From: Variovorax sp. UMC13
GTDB taxonomy: Bacteria; Pseudomonadota; Gammaproteobacteria; Burkholderiales; Burkholderiaceae_C
Direction: 5' to 3'
Assembly (NCBI RefSeq): GCF_014170375.1
Contig: NZ_LZZW01000015.1
Coordinates: 124,001 to 188,000, forward strand
Length of the DNA: 64,000 nucleotides
Shown here: positions 29,335 to 39,046 of the stretch, one piece after another
Position numbering within the stretch: the stretch's first letter is position 1
How the letters are laid out: the number at the start of each line of letters is the position of its first letter
The notes under the pieces: model-generated
Databases searched by the model: none
Seen by the model: only the letters and a program-made list of their open reading frames with translations
Told to the model about the DNA's origin: nothing
Position numbers and translations under genes: made by a program

Positions 29335-31758
29335 TCAGCGTTGGGGCGGATCGTTCTCTCGTTCGAACCGGCGCACCGGCATCGCTTCGATGAACGCTGA
29401 GATCGCCTCGTCTGCCCTGCCTGCCTCTGCCAGGATCAGTCCCGCATCTGGCGAACCGTCAGGCAGTTCGAGCGGAATCTGGGCTTCCGTCAGCAGTGCT
29501 TCAGATGCTCCGAAAGCGAGGATCGCCTTGCAATGCCAGTACTGGGCACGAAGGAACTCCAGCGTGTGGGCGTCGGCGTCCAAGGCCTCCACTGCAGCGG
29601 CGCCATCTGGCAGGATCAGGGCATCGAACAGGAAGCCGGGCGAGTTTTCCATCGTGGCATCGGCTTCGAACTTTTCCCCGCCGGCACCGATGTACGTTCC
29701 CAGGCGAGCCGCAACCAGACGGGGCACGGCGCCTGCTGCCATCAGCGCGTTGATGGCCTTGGCGATCGATGTATCTTCGATGCCATGCGCGATGAGGATG
29801 GCGACCTTCCGCGTGCGAATGCCGCCATCGCCGGGGCGCGCAAGAAGCGACAAGGCGGGCGACAGCTCCACCTCCGGTGTGGCCGGTGTCTCCAGGGCCC
29901 TCGGCAGCGGCGCGGGCAAGTCCATGCCCAGATCCTGTGCAAGTCGCGCGGCCAGTTCCGGCGATGCATTCGCGAGACTTGCAACCACCCGCTCGCGGAT
30001 TGCCGGAACCGTCACCTTCGAAAGTTCGAATCGGAAGGCGTTGCCGATATGAGCCTTCTCAGTCTCAGACTGGCTTTCAAAGAAGAGTCGAGCTTGCGTG
30101 TAGTGGTCGGCGAACTTCTCGGGCTTGGCGCGCACCTTGTCGCTGGACGCCTGCGCGTCGATGCGCCTGGCCACGCTGGTGAAGCCCTGCGCCGCGCCGG
30201 CCTGGAAGGGACAGCCGCCGGCCAGCGAGTTGGGCTCGTAGGCCACGCGGCCGCGGTGGATCGCCTGGCGGTGCATGCCGTCGCGCTGGTTGTTGTGCAC
30301 CGGCGCGATCGGTGCGTTGATCGGCAGCTCGTGGAAGTTCGGGCCGCCCAGCCGGCTGATCTGCGTGTCGACGTAGGAGTGGATGCGCCCGGCCAGCAGC
30401 GGATCGTTGGTGAAGTCCAGGCCCGGCACGATGTGCGCGGTGCAGAAGGCCACCTGCTCGGTCTCGGCGAAGAAGTTGTCGGGGTTGCGGTTGAGCACCA
30501 TGCGGCCCACGATCTGCACCGGCACCAGTTCCTCCGGCACGATCTTGGTCGCGTCGAGGATGTCGAAGCTGAAGCCCTCGGCCTGTTCCTCGGTGAAGAT
30601 CTGCAGGCCCAGTTCCCACTCGGGATACTCGCCCGCGTCGATCGCTTCCCACAGGTCGCGGCGATGGAAGTCCGGGTCCGCGCCCGAGATCTTCACCGCT
30701 TCTTCCCACACCAGCGAGTGCGTGCCCAGCTTGGGCTGCCAGTGGAACTTCACGAACACCGATTCGCCCGCCTCGTTGACCAGGCGGAAGGTGTGCACGC
30801 CGAAGCCCTGCATCATCCGGTAGCTGCGCGGGATCGCGCGGTCGCTCATCTGCCACATCAGCATGTGGGTGGATTCGGGCATCAGGCCGACGAAGTCCCA
30901 GAAGGTGTCGTGGGCCGAGGCGGCCTGCGGCATGCCGTGGTGCGGCTCGGGCTTGACCGCGTGGACCAGGTCGGGGAACTTGATCGCGTCCTGGATGAAG
31001 AACACCGGCATGTTGTTGCCCACCAGGTCCCAGTTGCCCTCGTCGGTATAGAACTTGACGGCGAAGCCGCGCACGTCGCGCGCCGTGTCCTTGGAGCCGC
31101 GCTCGCCGGCCACGGTCGAGAAGCGCACGAACACCGGCGTGACCTTGCCGGCCTCGGCGAACAGCGAGGCCTTGGTGTATTCGGTCAGCGGCGCGTAGGC
31201 CTCGAAGAAGCCGTGGGCGCCCGATCCGCGCGCATGCACGATGCGCTCGGGAATGCGCTCGTGGTCGAAGTGCGTGATCTTCTCGCGCAGGATGAAGTCC
31301 TCGAGCAGCGCCGGCCCGCGCACGCCGGCCTTGAGCGAGTTCTGGTTGTCGGCCACCGGCACACCCTGGTTGGTCGTGAGGCGCTGGCCGGCCGAATCGA
31401 CGCGCACGCGGTCCAGCGTGTCGATGGTGGCGTTCACGCCTTCGGCCGCGACCGTGCCGGTCTTGTCCGAGGCATTGGCTTCCGAGAGCGTGCTGCCGCC
31501 GGGCAGGCGCGAGGCCGGCGTGGCGCGCAGGCCTTGCGGTGCCCGTTGCGCATTGGCTTCGCCGTGTTCGAGCGGCTTGTTGGTATTGGCTGGCATCGCT
31601 GCGGCCAGGGCCTGCGTGTCGACCATGCGTTGCGCAGGAGCATCGCCTTTGGCTGCGCTCGCAGGAGCAGGCGTAGCGGGACCGCTGTCTGTGTTGCGAG
31701 CCGCAGCGCGCGCTGCGCTCAGTTCAGGGCTGGAAGGCGTGGTGTTTTTCTTGGGCAT
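29335..31758 (-). CDS. katE: Large-subunit (clade 2) catalase with DJ-1-like domain
   Basis: This 807-residue monofunctional heme catalase has an HPII-like layout. It has a long Ala/Ser/Pro N-terminal arm, then the catalase core with distal His in [13 protein letters not shown], distal Asn in the [10 protein letters not shown] segment, proximal Tyr in [10 protein letters not shown], and the flavodoxin/DJ-1-like C-terminal domain ([15 protein letters not shown]) that marks large-subunit catalases. It breaks down hydrogen peroxide in the cytoplasm. ATG 31758 is preferred; a GTG at 31791 in frame would add 11 residues. The gene is divergent from the Crp/Fnr regulator, with 180 bases between. A DUF892 gene lies elsewhere in the same accessory region, which fits a general stress role. 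Confidence 0.93.
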   Translation of the reverse strand: MPKKNTTPSSPELSAARAAARNTDSGPATPAPASAAKGDAPAQRMVDTQALAAAMPANTNKPLEHGEANAQRAPQGLRATPASRLPGGSTLSEANASDKTGTVAAEGVNATIDTLDRVRVDSAGQRLTTNQGVPVADNQNSLKAGVRGPALLEDFILREKITHFDHERIPERIVHARGSGAHGFFEAYAPLTEYTKASLFAEAGKVTPVFVRFSTVAGERGSKDTARDVRGFAVKFYTDEGNWDLVGNNMPVFFIQDAIKFPDLVHAVKPEPHHGMPQAASAHDTFWDFVGLMPESTHMLMWQMSDRAIPRSYRMMQGFGVHTFRLVNEAGESVFVKFHWQPKLGTHSLVWEEAVKISGADPDFHRRDLWEAIDAGEYPEWELGLQIFTEEQAEGFSFDILDATKIVPEELVPVQIVGRMVLNRNPDNFFAETEQVAFCTAHIVPGLDFTNDPLLAGRIHSYVDTQISRLGGPNFHELPINAPIAPVHNNQRDGMHRQAIHRGRVAYEPNSLAGGCPFQAGAAQGFTSVARRIDAQASSDKVRAKPEKFADHYTQARLFFESQSETEKAHIGNAFRFELSKVTVPAIRERVVASLANASPELAARLAQDLGMDLPAPLPRALETPATPEVELSPALSLLARPGDGGIRTRKVAILIAHGIEDTSIAKAINALMAAGAVPRLVAARLGTYIGAGGEKFEADATMENSPGFLFDALILPDGAAAVEALDADAHTLEFLRAQYWHCKAILAFGASEALLTEAQIPLELPDGSPDAGLILAEAGRADEAISAFIEAMPVRRFERENDPPQR

Positions 31759-31876
31759 GTCATCTCGCAGGCGGTTGATCGAAGGCACCACACTTTGATG
31801 ATCAGCAGTGAGCCTGCTCGTAGGATGAAATCCACTCGTTGAGTATTTGCTACGGTGGATCAGATTCAGACGGAAA

Positions 31877-31892
31877 GTTAATCCACGTTAAT
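31877..31892. promoter_or_regulatory. Direct repeat GTTAAT in catalase/Crp intergenic region
   Basis: GTTAAT occurs at 31877-31882 and 31887-31892, ten bases apart (one helical turn), 47 bases before the Crp/Fnr gene ATG and within the 180-base divergent promoter region of the catalase. It is a candidate protein-binding site. Nothing further supports it. Confidence 0.35.
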
Positions 31893-31938
31893 GCGCTGTT
31901 CTGTGAAGCGGTGCACCATCAATTGCAAGGTCTTATCC

Positions 31939-32673
31939 ATGCTTACCGAGAACCTACTTCGAAATCGCACTGCTGATCTGTCTGAAGCCGAGAGAGCGCT
32001 TCTGGAGAGTGCCGTTTCCCACACGCAGACCTATTCGGCCGAACAGGTTGTGGTGCGCCAAGGCACACCGGTCGAAATCAGCACATTGCTGATAAAGGGG
32101 CTCATGACCCGCCATGTAGATGCCCCCGACGGTCGGCGTCACCTTGTGGCCTTGCATGTCCCGGGTGACTTCGTGGATCTGCACGCTTATGCGCTGAAGA
32201 GGCTGGATCACGACGTCGCAGCACTGACCGACGTCACGGTGGCCGTTTTTCCGCATGCGTCGTTGGAGAAAATTCAGGAGAGTGACGCACGCCTGACAAG
32301 ACGACTCTGGTTTCTCACGCTGCTGGATGCGGCAATGCACAGGCAGTGGATATACAGGCTGGCGAGCCTCAATGCAACGCAACGCGTTGCCCACTTCCTC
32401 TGCGAGACGAACGCCCGTCTTTTTGCCATTGGGGCGTCGGATGGCAGGACCTTCAGCCTTCCGATGACACAAGCCGACATTGGCGAGGTCTGCTCGTTGA
32501 CGAACGTCCATGTCAATCGCGTGCTGCGCGAACTCCGTGAAGCCCAACTCTGCAGCGTTCGCGCTTCTCGCGTGGAAATACTGGATCTGCGAGGTCTGGT
32601 CGCGAAGGCCATGTTCGATCCTCAGTACCTCTACCTCAATCCCTCACTTGCTGCACGCTCGTCTGCCCAATAG
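31939..32673 (+). CDS. Crp/Fnr-family transcription regulator
   Basis: This 244-residue protein has a cyclic-nucleotide-type beta-roll (SAEQVVVRQGTPVEIS, VALHVPGDFVDLHAYAL), a long dimerisation helix and a C-terminal helix-turn-helix (MTQADIGEVCSLTNVHVN, then RVLREL). The FNR cysteine cluster is absent, so it is not a classical oxygen sensor; its ligand is unknown. ATG 31939 has AAGG nine bases upstream. It is divergent from the clade-2 catalase, and two small genes follow within ten bases, so it may control the catalase and itself. Confidence 0.9.
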   Translation: MLTENLLRNRTADLSEAERALLESAVSHTQTYSAEQVVVRQGTPVEISTLLIKGLMTRHVDAPDGRRHLVALHVPGDFVDLHAYALKRLDHDVAALTDVTVAVFPHASLEKIQESDARLTRRLWFLTLLDAAMHRQWIYRLASLNATQRVAHFLCETNARLFAIGASDGRTFSLPMTQADIGEVCSLTNVHVNRVLRELREAQLCSVRASRVEILDLRGLVAKAMFDPQYLYLNPSLAARSSAQ

Positions 32674-32682
32674 GAGTCTTAC

Positions 32683-32892
32683 ATGGCCCACATCGAATCC
32701 AGACCTGCACCGCGCGAAGACGCAGGTCAAGCTTCTGCTGAAGACGGTGTCGTGATGCTGGATGGTCCGGACGGCGTTGCGGTGACGATGACGGCTGACG
32801 CAGCGGTGCAGACGGCCGACAGCCTTCTTGCCGCAGCCGAGATGGCTCGACGTCAGCTCGCTGCCAGTGCGACTGGAATCGATGACCGTTGA
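32683..32892 (+). CDS. Small hypothetical protein in Crp operon
   Basis: This 69-residue acidic protein has TAGGAG seven bases upstream of ATG 32683. It is Ala-rich, with an amphipathic C-terminal helix (SLLAAAEMARRQLAAS). It begins ten bases after the Crp/Fnr gene and overlaps the next frame by 11 bases (32882-32892). No family is recognised. Confidence 0.65.
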   Translation: MAHIESRPAPREDAGQASAEDGVVMLDGPDGVAVTMTADAAVQTADSLLAAAEMARRQLAASATGIDDR

Positions 32893-33139
32893 CCTGCTGC
32901 CGGACGGCTGGGACATCGAGTTCAGGTGTGATGGCCACCCTGCATCGCAGTACCAAGCCATCGTGCTACGGGACGGCGTACAGCGGTGTCGGCTTTCTCT
33001 GGCAAATCAAGACCTGACACGGGAGGCCGCCGAGATGCATCTGCGCACCCGCGCCGTGCAATGGGTCACGGACTACTCACGGCGCCATCCACAACCAGGC
33101 GTTTCCGCGCAGCCATGTCAGGCAGACCACGTGGCATAG
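32882..33139 (+). CDS. Small hypothetical protein overlapping the previous gene
   Basis: This 85-residue protein starts MTVDLLPDGWDIEFRCDG, with GGA upstream of the ATG. It has a compact alpha/beta pattern (strand YQAIVLRDGVQRCRLSL, helix REAAEMHLRTRAVQWV). Its start lies inside the end of the previous gene, in a different frame, so translation is probably coupled. Likely co-transcribed with the Crp/Fnr gene; function unknown. Confidence 0.65.
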   Translation: MTVDLLPDGWDIEFRCDGHPASQYQAIVLRDGVQRCRLSLANQDLTREAAEMHLRTRAVQWVTDYSRRHPQPGVSAQPCQADHVA

Positions 33140-33326
33140 AGCGCACGATCGTGCGGCTCGCAGTTTTCCAGGCGCCTGCGGGTCACATGCAACAGTCCAC
33201 TTCAGAACGAACCTCTCATGAATGATGCCCGTTACAGCAGCGGTAGATCTTGGCGGTCTCAACGGTAGTTCGTCAGCCCGCTCAGCGATCGCGACGTGCT
33301 GTCGTCCGGAGGTCAGTGAAGAAGCC

Positions 33327-33343
33327 GCCGAGATCGGCTCGGC
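33327..33343. terminator. Weak hairpin between convergent genes
   Basis: GCCGAG (33327-33332) and CTCGGC (33338-33343) form a 6-bp stem with a 5-base loop, followed by gtttg rather than a full T-run. It lies between the convergent ends of the 32882-33139 gene and the autotransporter gene. It is a possible terminator; the rest of 33140-33437 shows nothing. Confidence 0.35.
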
Positions 33344-33437
33344 GTTTGCCTCGGGTCATCCTCGCTGCACCACAGTCGAGGAAACCACGGCTCCATGACC
33401 ACGCCTGACGGATGGGGCTGGTCAGGAGCACTACTTC

Positions 33438-36400
33438 CTACCAGCGAGCCTTGAGGCCCAGCGATCCTTGTACGCCACTCTTCACGCGAGCGTCGCCGCC
33501 GATCGAGAAAAGTCGACCAATCTCACCGTAGACGCTCCAGGTCGTGTTCAGTGCCAGCGTCGCACCGCCGGCCACTTCGCCCCAGCTGCCGCCGGTGCGC
33601 GTCGCGATGTCGGTGGTGGCCGCGGGGCCGATGAAGCGGGCGATGTCGGTGCCGCTGGAGGCGCGGTAGAGGTTGAAGCGGCCGTAGGGCTGCAGCGCGC
33701 CGAGCGCGGTGCTCGTCTCGCCCTTGACCCGCACGCCCGCACGGGCGATCCAGCCGTTGTCGGCGTCCTGCTGCACGCGGGCGCCGGAGATCACGACGTC
33801 GTCGAGGTCCACGCGCTGGTGGATCAGCTGCAGCTGCGGCTCGATCGTCCAGCCCTGGCCCAGCGCGAAGGACTGGCCGAGCTCGATCGAGGCCAGCAGG
33901 CTGTCGCCCTTGCCCGTGACCGACGCATTGCCTTGCGGACGCAGCGTGTAGCGGTGGTCGCCGGCCTGCAGCACGGCGTCCGCATAGAAGCCGCGGCCGT
34001 TGGTCCAGGTGGCGTAGAGGCCGAGGTAGCGCGCGCGCAGGTCGTTGCTGCCCACGCCGCCCCAGACGCCGTTGGCGAAGCCGCTGGTGCGCATGTCGCC
34101 GTCGAGCTGGCCGACGTAGACGCCGGCGTGCCAGTTGGCGTCGGCGAACAGGTCGGTGCCGACCTGGAAGCCGTCGACGCGGCCCTTGCTCGCGGGCGAG
34201 ACCGTGCCTTGCTGGCGCACGTCGATGTCGCTGGAGATCACGCGGCCCCAGGCGTTGCGCGGGCCGTTGGCGGCCGGCGCGCCGGCCACCGGCTCGTCGC
34301 CGATGCGCTGGTGCAGGTTGCCCAGCATGGCCAGGTCGGCCTGGCGCAGCTGCTGCGGCAGCGCGGCGAACAGCGGGACTTCGTTGCGATAGGTCGGCAC
34401 GGTGGCCGGCGGCGTGGCCGGCGTGCCGGGCGTGACCGGCGTGCCGGGGTTCACCGGCGGGGCCGCGTCGGTTTCCGAACGCAGGAACCAGCTCTGGTCG
34501 GCGCCGTGCAGCGTGTAGGCGTAGGCGCCCGCGTCGACGTGGCCGTTGGCCAGGGTGAAGGCGTTGGCGGTCGAGGTGGCGCCGTTGCGCGCGGCCACGA
34601 CCTCGATGCCGTTGCCCGTGGTCTGCGCGCCCAGGCCGCCCAGGTTGGTGATCTGCACCGTGGTGTTGCCGCTGGCGTTGCCGCCGTTGAGCAGCAGGCG
34701 GTCGGTCGCGCTGCCGCTGTCGCCCAGGGCCGTGCCCAGGCGCAGCACGCCGCCGTTGCCGACGTAGTTGCCGTTCACGGTCAGGGTGGTGCCCGGGGCG
34801 GCGCTCAGCAGCGAGACGGTGCCCGCGTTGTTGAGCAAGGCCACGGTCTGGTTGAAGCCGCCCACGTCGAGCGTGGCGCCGGCCGCCACGGTGTGGGCCG
34901 AGGCCGCGCTCAGCGTGTTGGCCGCGCCCGCACGCAGCGTGCCCTGGCCGACGGTGGTGGCGCCGCCGTAGGTGTTGGCCGCCGTCAGCACCAGCGTGCC
35001 GGTGCCGGTCTTGGTCAGCGCGCCGCTGCCGCCGATCGCGCCGGCCAGCGTGCCGGTGAAGGCGCCGGTGTCGACCGTCGGCTGGCCCGTGCCCAGCGTG
35101 ACCGCGTTGGCGATCTGCAGGCCGTCGGCCGCCAGGCGCAGCGTGCCGTCGTTGAGCGTCAGGGTGCCCGATGCAGCGCCCAGGTTGGCGTTGCCGGTCA
35201 GCGCCAGCACACCGGCGTCGACAGTCCAGGGCGTGACGCCGGCCTGGGCGCCGGTCAGCGTCCAGACGCTGGTGCCGCTCTTGTGGAAGGCGTCGAAGCC
35301 CTGGAAGGCGGTGCCGATGGTGGCCACGTCGAAGGTGGTCGCGGTGGCGTCGCCGCCCAGCGCCAGCGTGTTGTTGCTGCCGCCCGGCGCCACGACGGCG
35401 TTGCCGTCGAAGACACCGCCGGCGCGCAGTTCGAGCCGGTTGCCCGAGCCCTGGAGTTCGACCGCGTTGGCGCGCACGGCGCCGCTGCTGTCGAGGCCGC
35501 CCGAGATGCGGCCGGCGTTGACCACCGTGTTGCCACCCGCGGCCGAACCCGCGATGCCGACGCCGCCCGCCGCGCCCGTGCCGGCCGCGGCAACACCGGC
35601 GTCGCCGCCGCGCACCGTGCCGTCGTTGCTCACCGTGGCGCCGGCGTCCAGCAGCACCACGCCGCTGCCGCCGCGGCCTGCCACCGAGGCGCTTTCGGTG
35701 CCGCCCACGGCACCGCCGGTGCCGCCGAGGATCTGGCCCGCGGAGGTGTTGGTCACGCTGGCCGAGCCGCTGGCGACGATGCCGTTGCCGCCGTTGCCGC
35801 CCAGGGTGGCCACGCCGCCGGTCCCGCCCTGCGCCGTGCCGGCGTTGGTGATCTGGCCGCCGTTGCTGCGCACCGCGTCGCCGCCGTTGCCGCCGCGGCC
35901 GGGTTCATTCCCGCCGACATCGACGATGCCGCCGGTGCCGCCTGCGCCGCCCGTCAGCTGGCCGCCAGCGCCGTTGTTGAGGCTGCCGCCCTGGTAGAGG
36001 AAGACGCTGCTGCCGCCTTCGCCACCGTTGTAGCCGTTGCCGCCCGCGCCGCCGACGATGCGGCCGGTGGCGTTTTACCACGCTGCCGCCGTTGACCAAT
36101 GCCAGGCCGGCGCCGCCGCCGCCCGCGCCGTCCCACATCGTGGAGCCGCCCGCGCCGCCGGTGACCGTGTGGCCCGCGGTGTCGACGGTCGCGCTCGCGC
36201 CCGTCAGCACCAGGCCGCCGCCACCGCCACCACCACCGCCCGAGTAGACGATGGCCGGCGGCGGGTTCGCGCCGGCCGTGCCGGTGAGGTCGCCGCCCAG
36301 CGTCAGGGACGCGCTGGCATTCTGGGTGCCCGCGCCGCCGGCGCCGCCGGGGCTGCCGTTGGAGTTGGAGAACGCGCCGCCACCGCCACCGCCGCCGCCC

Positions 36401-36840
36401 GCGCTCAGGTCAGGACCGCCGGCGGCACCGCCGCTCGCGCCGCTGGCGGCGCTGTTGTTGCCACCCGCCGTGCCGGCCTGGGCGGGCGTGCCGACCTGCG
36501 CACCCGCGCCGCCGTTGCCGCCCAGCCCGGGATCGGGGTCGGTGGAATAACCACCGGCACCGCCGCCGCCGCCGCCGGCCAGGCCGCCTGCGCCGCCCTG
36601 GCCTTCATCACGGTCGGCCCGGCTGCCGTTGCCGCCGCCGGAAACAATCGTGGTCTGCGCCTGCACGCCGGCCGTGGGCCAGACCGAGATCGTCAGCACC
36701 GAAGCGAGGGCGATCGCGTGGATGGCGAAGCGGGCTGCGGTACGCCGGGTCGAGAGAACGCCCGCCGGCATGGCAGGCGAGGTGCGCGACGCGAGGGTCG
36801 GGCAATGAAGAACGTGGGTAGCCTGGTGTTTCATATTCAT
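33438..36840 (-). pseudogene. Glycine-rich autotransporter, frameshifted
   Basis: One type V autotransporter of about 1130 residues is split between two frames. ATG 36840 starts a long signal sequence (hydrophobic core AIALASVLTISVWP, cleavage near GVQA/QTT). It is followed by a very Gly-rich passenger, PATR-type repeats (GTLVLTAANTYGGATT) and a C-terminal beta-barrel of about 270 residues ending in an aromatic residue (LGLKARW). The switch is at an AAAA run (TTTT at 36073-36076): removing one A joins LVNGGSVV to NATGRIVGG without loss. Unless that is a sequencing error, the barrel is not made in frame with the signal. Intact proteins of this type go to the outer membrane and act in adhesion or biofilm. 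Confidence 0.85.
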
Positions 36841-37592
36841 TTCACGCACCGAGATGGTGCAACTTGTGAATGAAATGTTAAAACAATAATACTAGTAAGA
36901 GTACAAAAGCTTACACATACCCCGAGGATTTGCGAAATTGTCCCGGGATCGTTTATTGCGTAGGCCGTTCGAAGCAGGCGCGAACCCGACGATCCCTCGC
37001 GCTCCCGCCCAGAGGCGCCAGGCCCCGGTTTGCATTTGTCAATCTGGCAAAGGGTGTGTGGCTTCTGTTGTAGCCGCCGGGGGGGCGGCCTAGACTCCGG
37101 CCCATGCAAGGTCCGACCGCTTTCCTCTCCACCGTTTCCTGCGGCCGGCACGGCCGCGGCGGGTGGGCGGCGGCGCGCCGACCGGCCCTCTTCACGTTCG
37201 CCGGACCGACGGCAGGGTCAGCTCAGACCCTCGCAGATTCCTGAGCCCGGCGGTCAGCCTCCCTTTCTTCAGCGCATCCCATCGACCGCCGGGCACCCGT
37301 CCCGCGCCGTAGCGCACCCGCACGTCCGTGCGGGCCGCGCGCCATCGGCGTGACGATGCGCACACCCCTGCCCGGGGGGCTCACGCCCCCGATCGGCGAC
37401 GCCCGCGGTCCGGGCGCGCGCGGCCACGCCACGCGCCAGCCCCCGGCATCCCTCGCCGCCCTCGCCTGATCCGCCCCGCCCCGGCGGACCCACTGCCACG
37501 TCTGCACGCCGCCCCCGGCGCTGCCGACGCCCACCGAAGGCCCGCGGCCCGCCGCGTCGCCGCGGTGCCGTCCATCCCTGCGGAGAACAACG
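36841..37592. promoter_or_regulatory. AT-rich promoter region and long upstream region
   Basis: Bases 36870-36960 are much more AT-rich than the rest and lie just upstream of the minus-strand autotransporter, so they probably hold its promoter. A hairpin gcacc/ggtgc (36846-36860) lies directly before its ATG and could influence translation. The right part (37041-37592) is GC-rich and leads to the universal stress gene. A hairpin GCCGCC/GGCGGC is at 37073-37089. No gene is convincing. Confidence 0.4.
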
Positions 37593-38507
37593 ATGAACAT
37601 CCAATCGATCCTGGCCCTGACCGATCTCTCGGCGTCCAGCCGCCGCGCGGTCACGCGCGCGGGGCTGATCGCCGCCGAACACCGCGCCCTGCTGAAGATC
37701 CTCTATGCCGCGCCGGCCCTGGACCGCTGCGCCGACAGCGATGCCGCGGCCCGCACTTCGGCCCTGGCGCGGGAGATCGCCGCGCACTTCGGCATCCTGG
37801 TCAAGTGCATTCCCCACGCCCCGGGCAGCGGCCACCTGGCGGACGTGCGCGCCGCCGCGCGCCGGGTCGACCTGCTGGTGGTCGGCGCGGACTGCGAACG
37901 CGGCGGCCCGGCGGGCTTCGGCGGTTCGCCGCTCACGCGGCTGCTGCGCGCCGTGGCCTGCCCCGTGCTCGTGACGCAGCGCGAGGCGCTGCACCGCTAC
38001 CGCCGCCTGCTGGTGGCGGTCGACTTCACGCCGGCCTCCCAGCGCATGGTGGCGCTGGCCTGGGCGCTGGACGGCACGGCCCAGGTCGAGCTGTTCCACG
38101 CGCTGTCCCGCGCCCCGGAAGGCCGGCTGCGGCTGGCCGACGCCTCGGAGCAGGCGCTCAAGGCCAGCCGCCACCAGCGCCTGGGCGAGGCGCGCGAACG
38201 CATGTTCTGGCTCAGCGAGGCGACGCCCGCGGCCGAGCGCCGGGTGGTCTCGGCGATCGGCCAGGGCGACCCGGCGCGCCAGGCCGCGGTGCAGCAGCAG
38301 GCCAGCGGTGCCGACCTGCTGGTCGTGGGCAAGCGGCAGCGCCACGGACCGCTCGCGGCCCTGGCGGACTTCCTGCTGGGCAGCGTGGCGCAACGCGTGC
38401 TGGGCATGGCCACCGCCGACGTGCTGGTCGTGCCGTACGACGCCCGCACACGGCCCGAAGCCGTCGACGCCCCCCTGGGCGCCGGCCTGCAGGCCGTCCC
38501 CCGATGA
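37593..38507 (+). CDS. Tandem universal stress protein (UspA family)
   Basis: This 304-residue protein is made of two UspA domains (about 1-135 and 137-290). The first starts IQSILALTDLSASSRRAV; the second starts YRRLLVAVDFTPASQRMVAL, and its end (VVGKRQRHG, then LLGSVAQRVLGMATADVLVVP) has the G-x-G and GS nucleotide-binding pattern of ATP-type Usps. A ribosome binding site GGAGAAC lies before ATG 37593. It is the first gene of a three-gene operon whose junctions are ATGA overlaps. Usp proteins act in stress survival, often bound to ATP. Confidence 0.92.
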   Translation: MNIQSILALTDLSASSRRAVTRAGLIAAEHRALLKILYAAPALDRCADSDAAARTSALAREIAAHFGILVKCIPHAPGSGHLADVRAAARRVDLLVVGADCERGGPAGFGGSPLTRLLRAVACPVLVTQREALHRYRRLLVAVDFTPASQRMVALAWALDGTAQVELFHALSRAPEGRLRLADASEQALKASRHQRLGEARERMFWLSEATPAAERRVVSAIGQGDPARQAAVQQQASGADLLVVGKRQRHGPLAALADFLLGSVAQRVLGMATADVLVVPYDARTRPEAVDAPLGAGLQAVPR

Positions 38508-39046
38508 GCGCGCCCGAACCCCTGGACGCCTACCCCCTGCGGCAGGCGCTGCTGCCGGGCGCTCCCGGCCTGCCGGTGTTCGCCACCCGGGGCCCGGTCG
38601 ACTGGCTGTCGCGGCCCGAGCGCTACCAGGTGGTCTGCGAAGGCCGGGGCGGCCGGATCTACGCGGCCAGCGAAGCGGCGCTCGAGGAAGCGCAGCAGGT
38701 GCTGCAGGATGCCTACGGCACCCAACTGGTGCTGCGCGCCCCCGAAGTCCACACCTTCACCGACCCGGCGGGCCGCGGGCCCTTCGAACCGGTGATGTTC
38801 CTGCGCATCAAGAGCCCCCGCGACCGCTGCGTCGGGCTGCTCAGGGAACTGGCGAAGCGCCGCGTGCGCGTGATCGAGCAGGACGTGCGGCGCGACGACC
38901 TGGTGGTGCGCGCCGAGGTCCGGCTGGCCGATGCGCTGGGCCTGGCCGCCACGGCCGCGCGCCTGACGAACGGCACGGCCGCGGTCTGGATCTGGCTGTC
39001 GCGCTACGAGGCCGAATGGCCGCCGCCCGCGGGCGCTGCACCATGA
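38504..39046 (+). CDS. Stand-alone EF-G domain V-like protein
   Basis: This 180-residue protein's residues about 94-172 match domain V (EFG_C) of elongation factor G and Tet(M)-type ribosomal GTPases: FEPVMFLRIKSPRD, LLRELAKRRVRVIEQD, RAEVRLADALG and LTNGTAAVWIWLSRYE. EF-G has LEPIM, RRRG, AEVPLSEMFGYA and LTKGRA at the same places. There is no GTPase domain. The N-terminal 90 residues are not recognised (they include RYQVVCEGRGGRIYAAS). Its ATG overlaps the stop of the Usp gene, and its own stop overlaps the GNAT start, so all three are probably coupled. Ribosome binding is an inference from fold only. Confidence 0.8.
   Translation: MSAPEPLDAYPLRQALLPGAPGLPVFATRGPVDWLSRPERYQVVCEGRGGRIYAASEAALEEAQQVLQDAYGTQLVLRAPEVHTFTDPAGRGPFEPVMFLRIKSPRDRCVGLLRELAKRRVRVIEQDVRRDDLVVRAEVRLADALGLAATAARLTNGTAAVWIWLSRYEAEWPPPAGAAP

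Noticed and set aside
36073..36076. Programmed frameshift as explanation for the autotransporter split
   Set aside because: The needed +1 slip has no typical slippery context or stimulatory signal, and a similar break occurs in an unrelated gene at 5933.
33468..36095. Long plus-strand open frame across the autotransporter
   Set aside because: It is the complement of the autotransporter's GC-rich repeats; its Ala/Arg/Gly/Val-only composition has no protein-like pattern.
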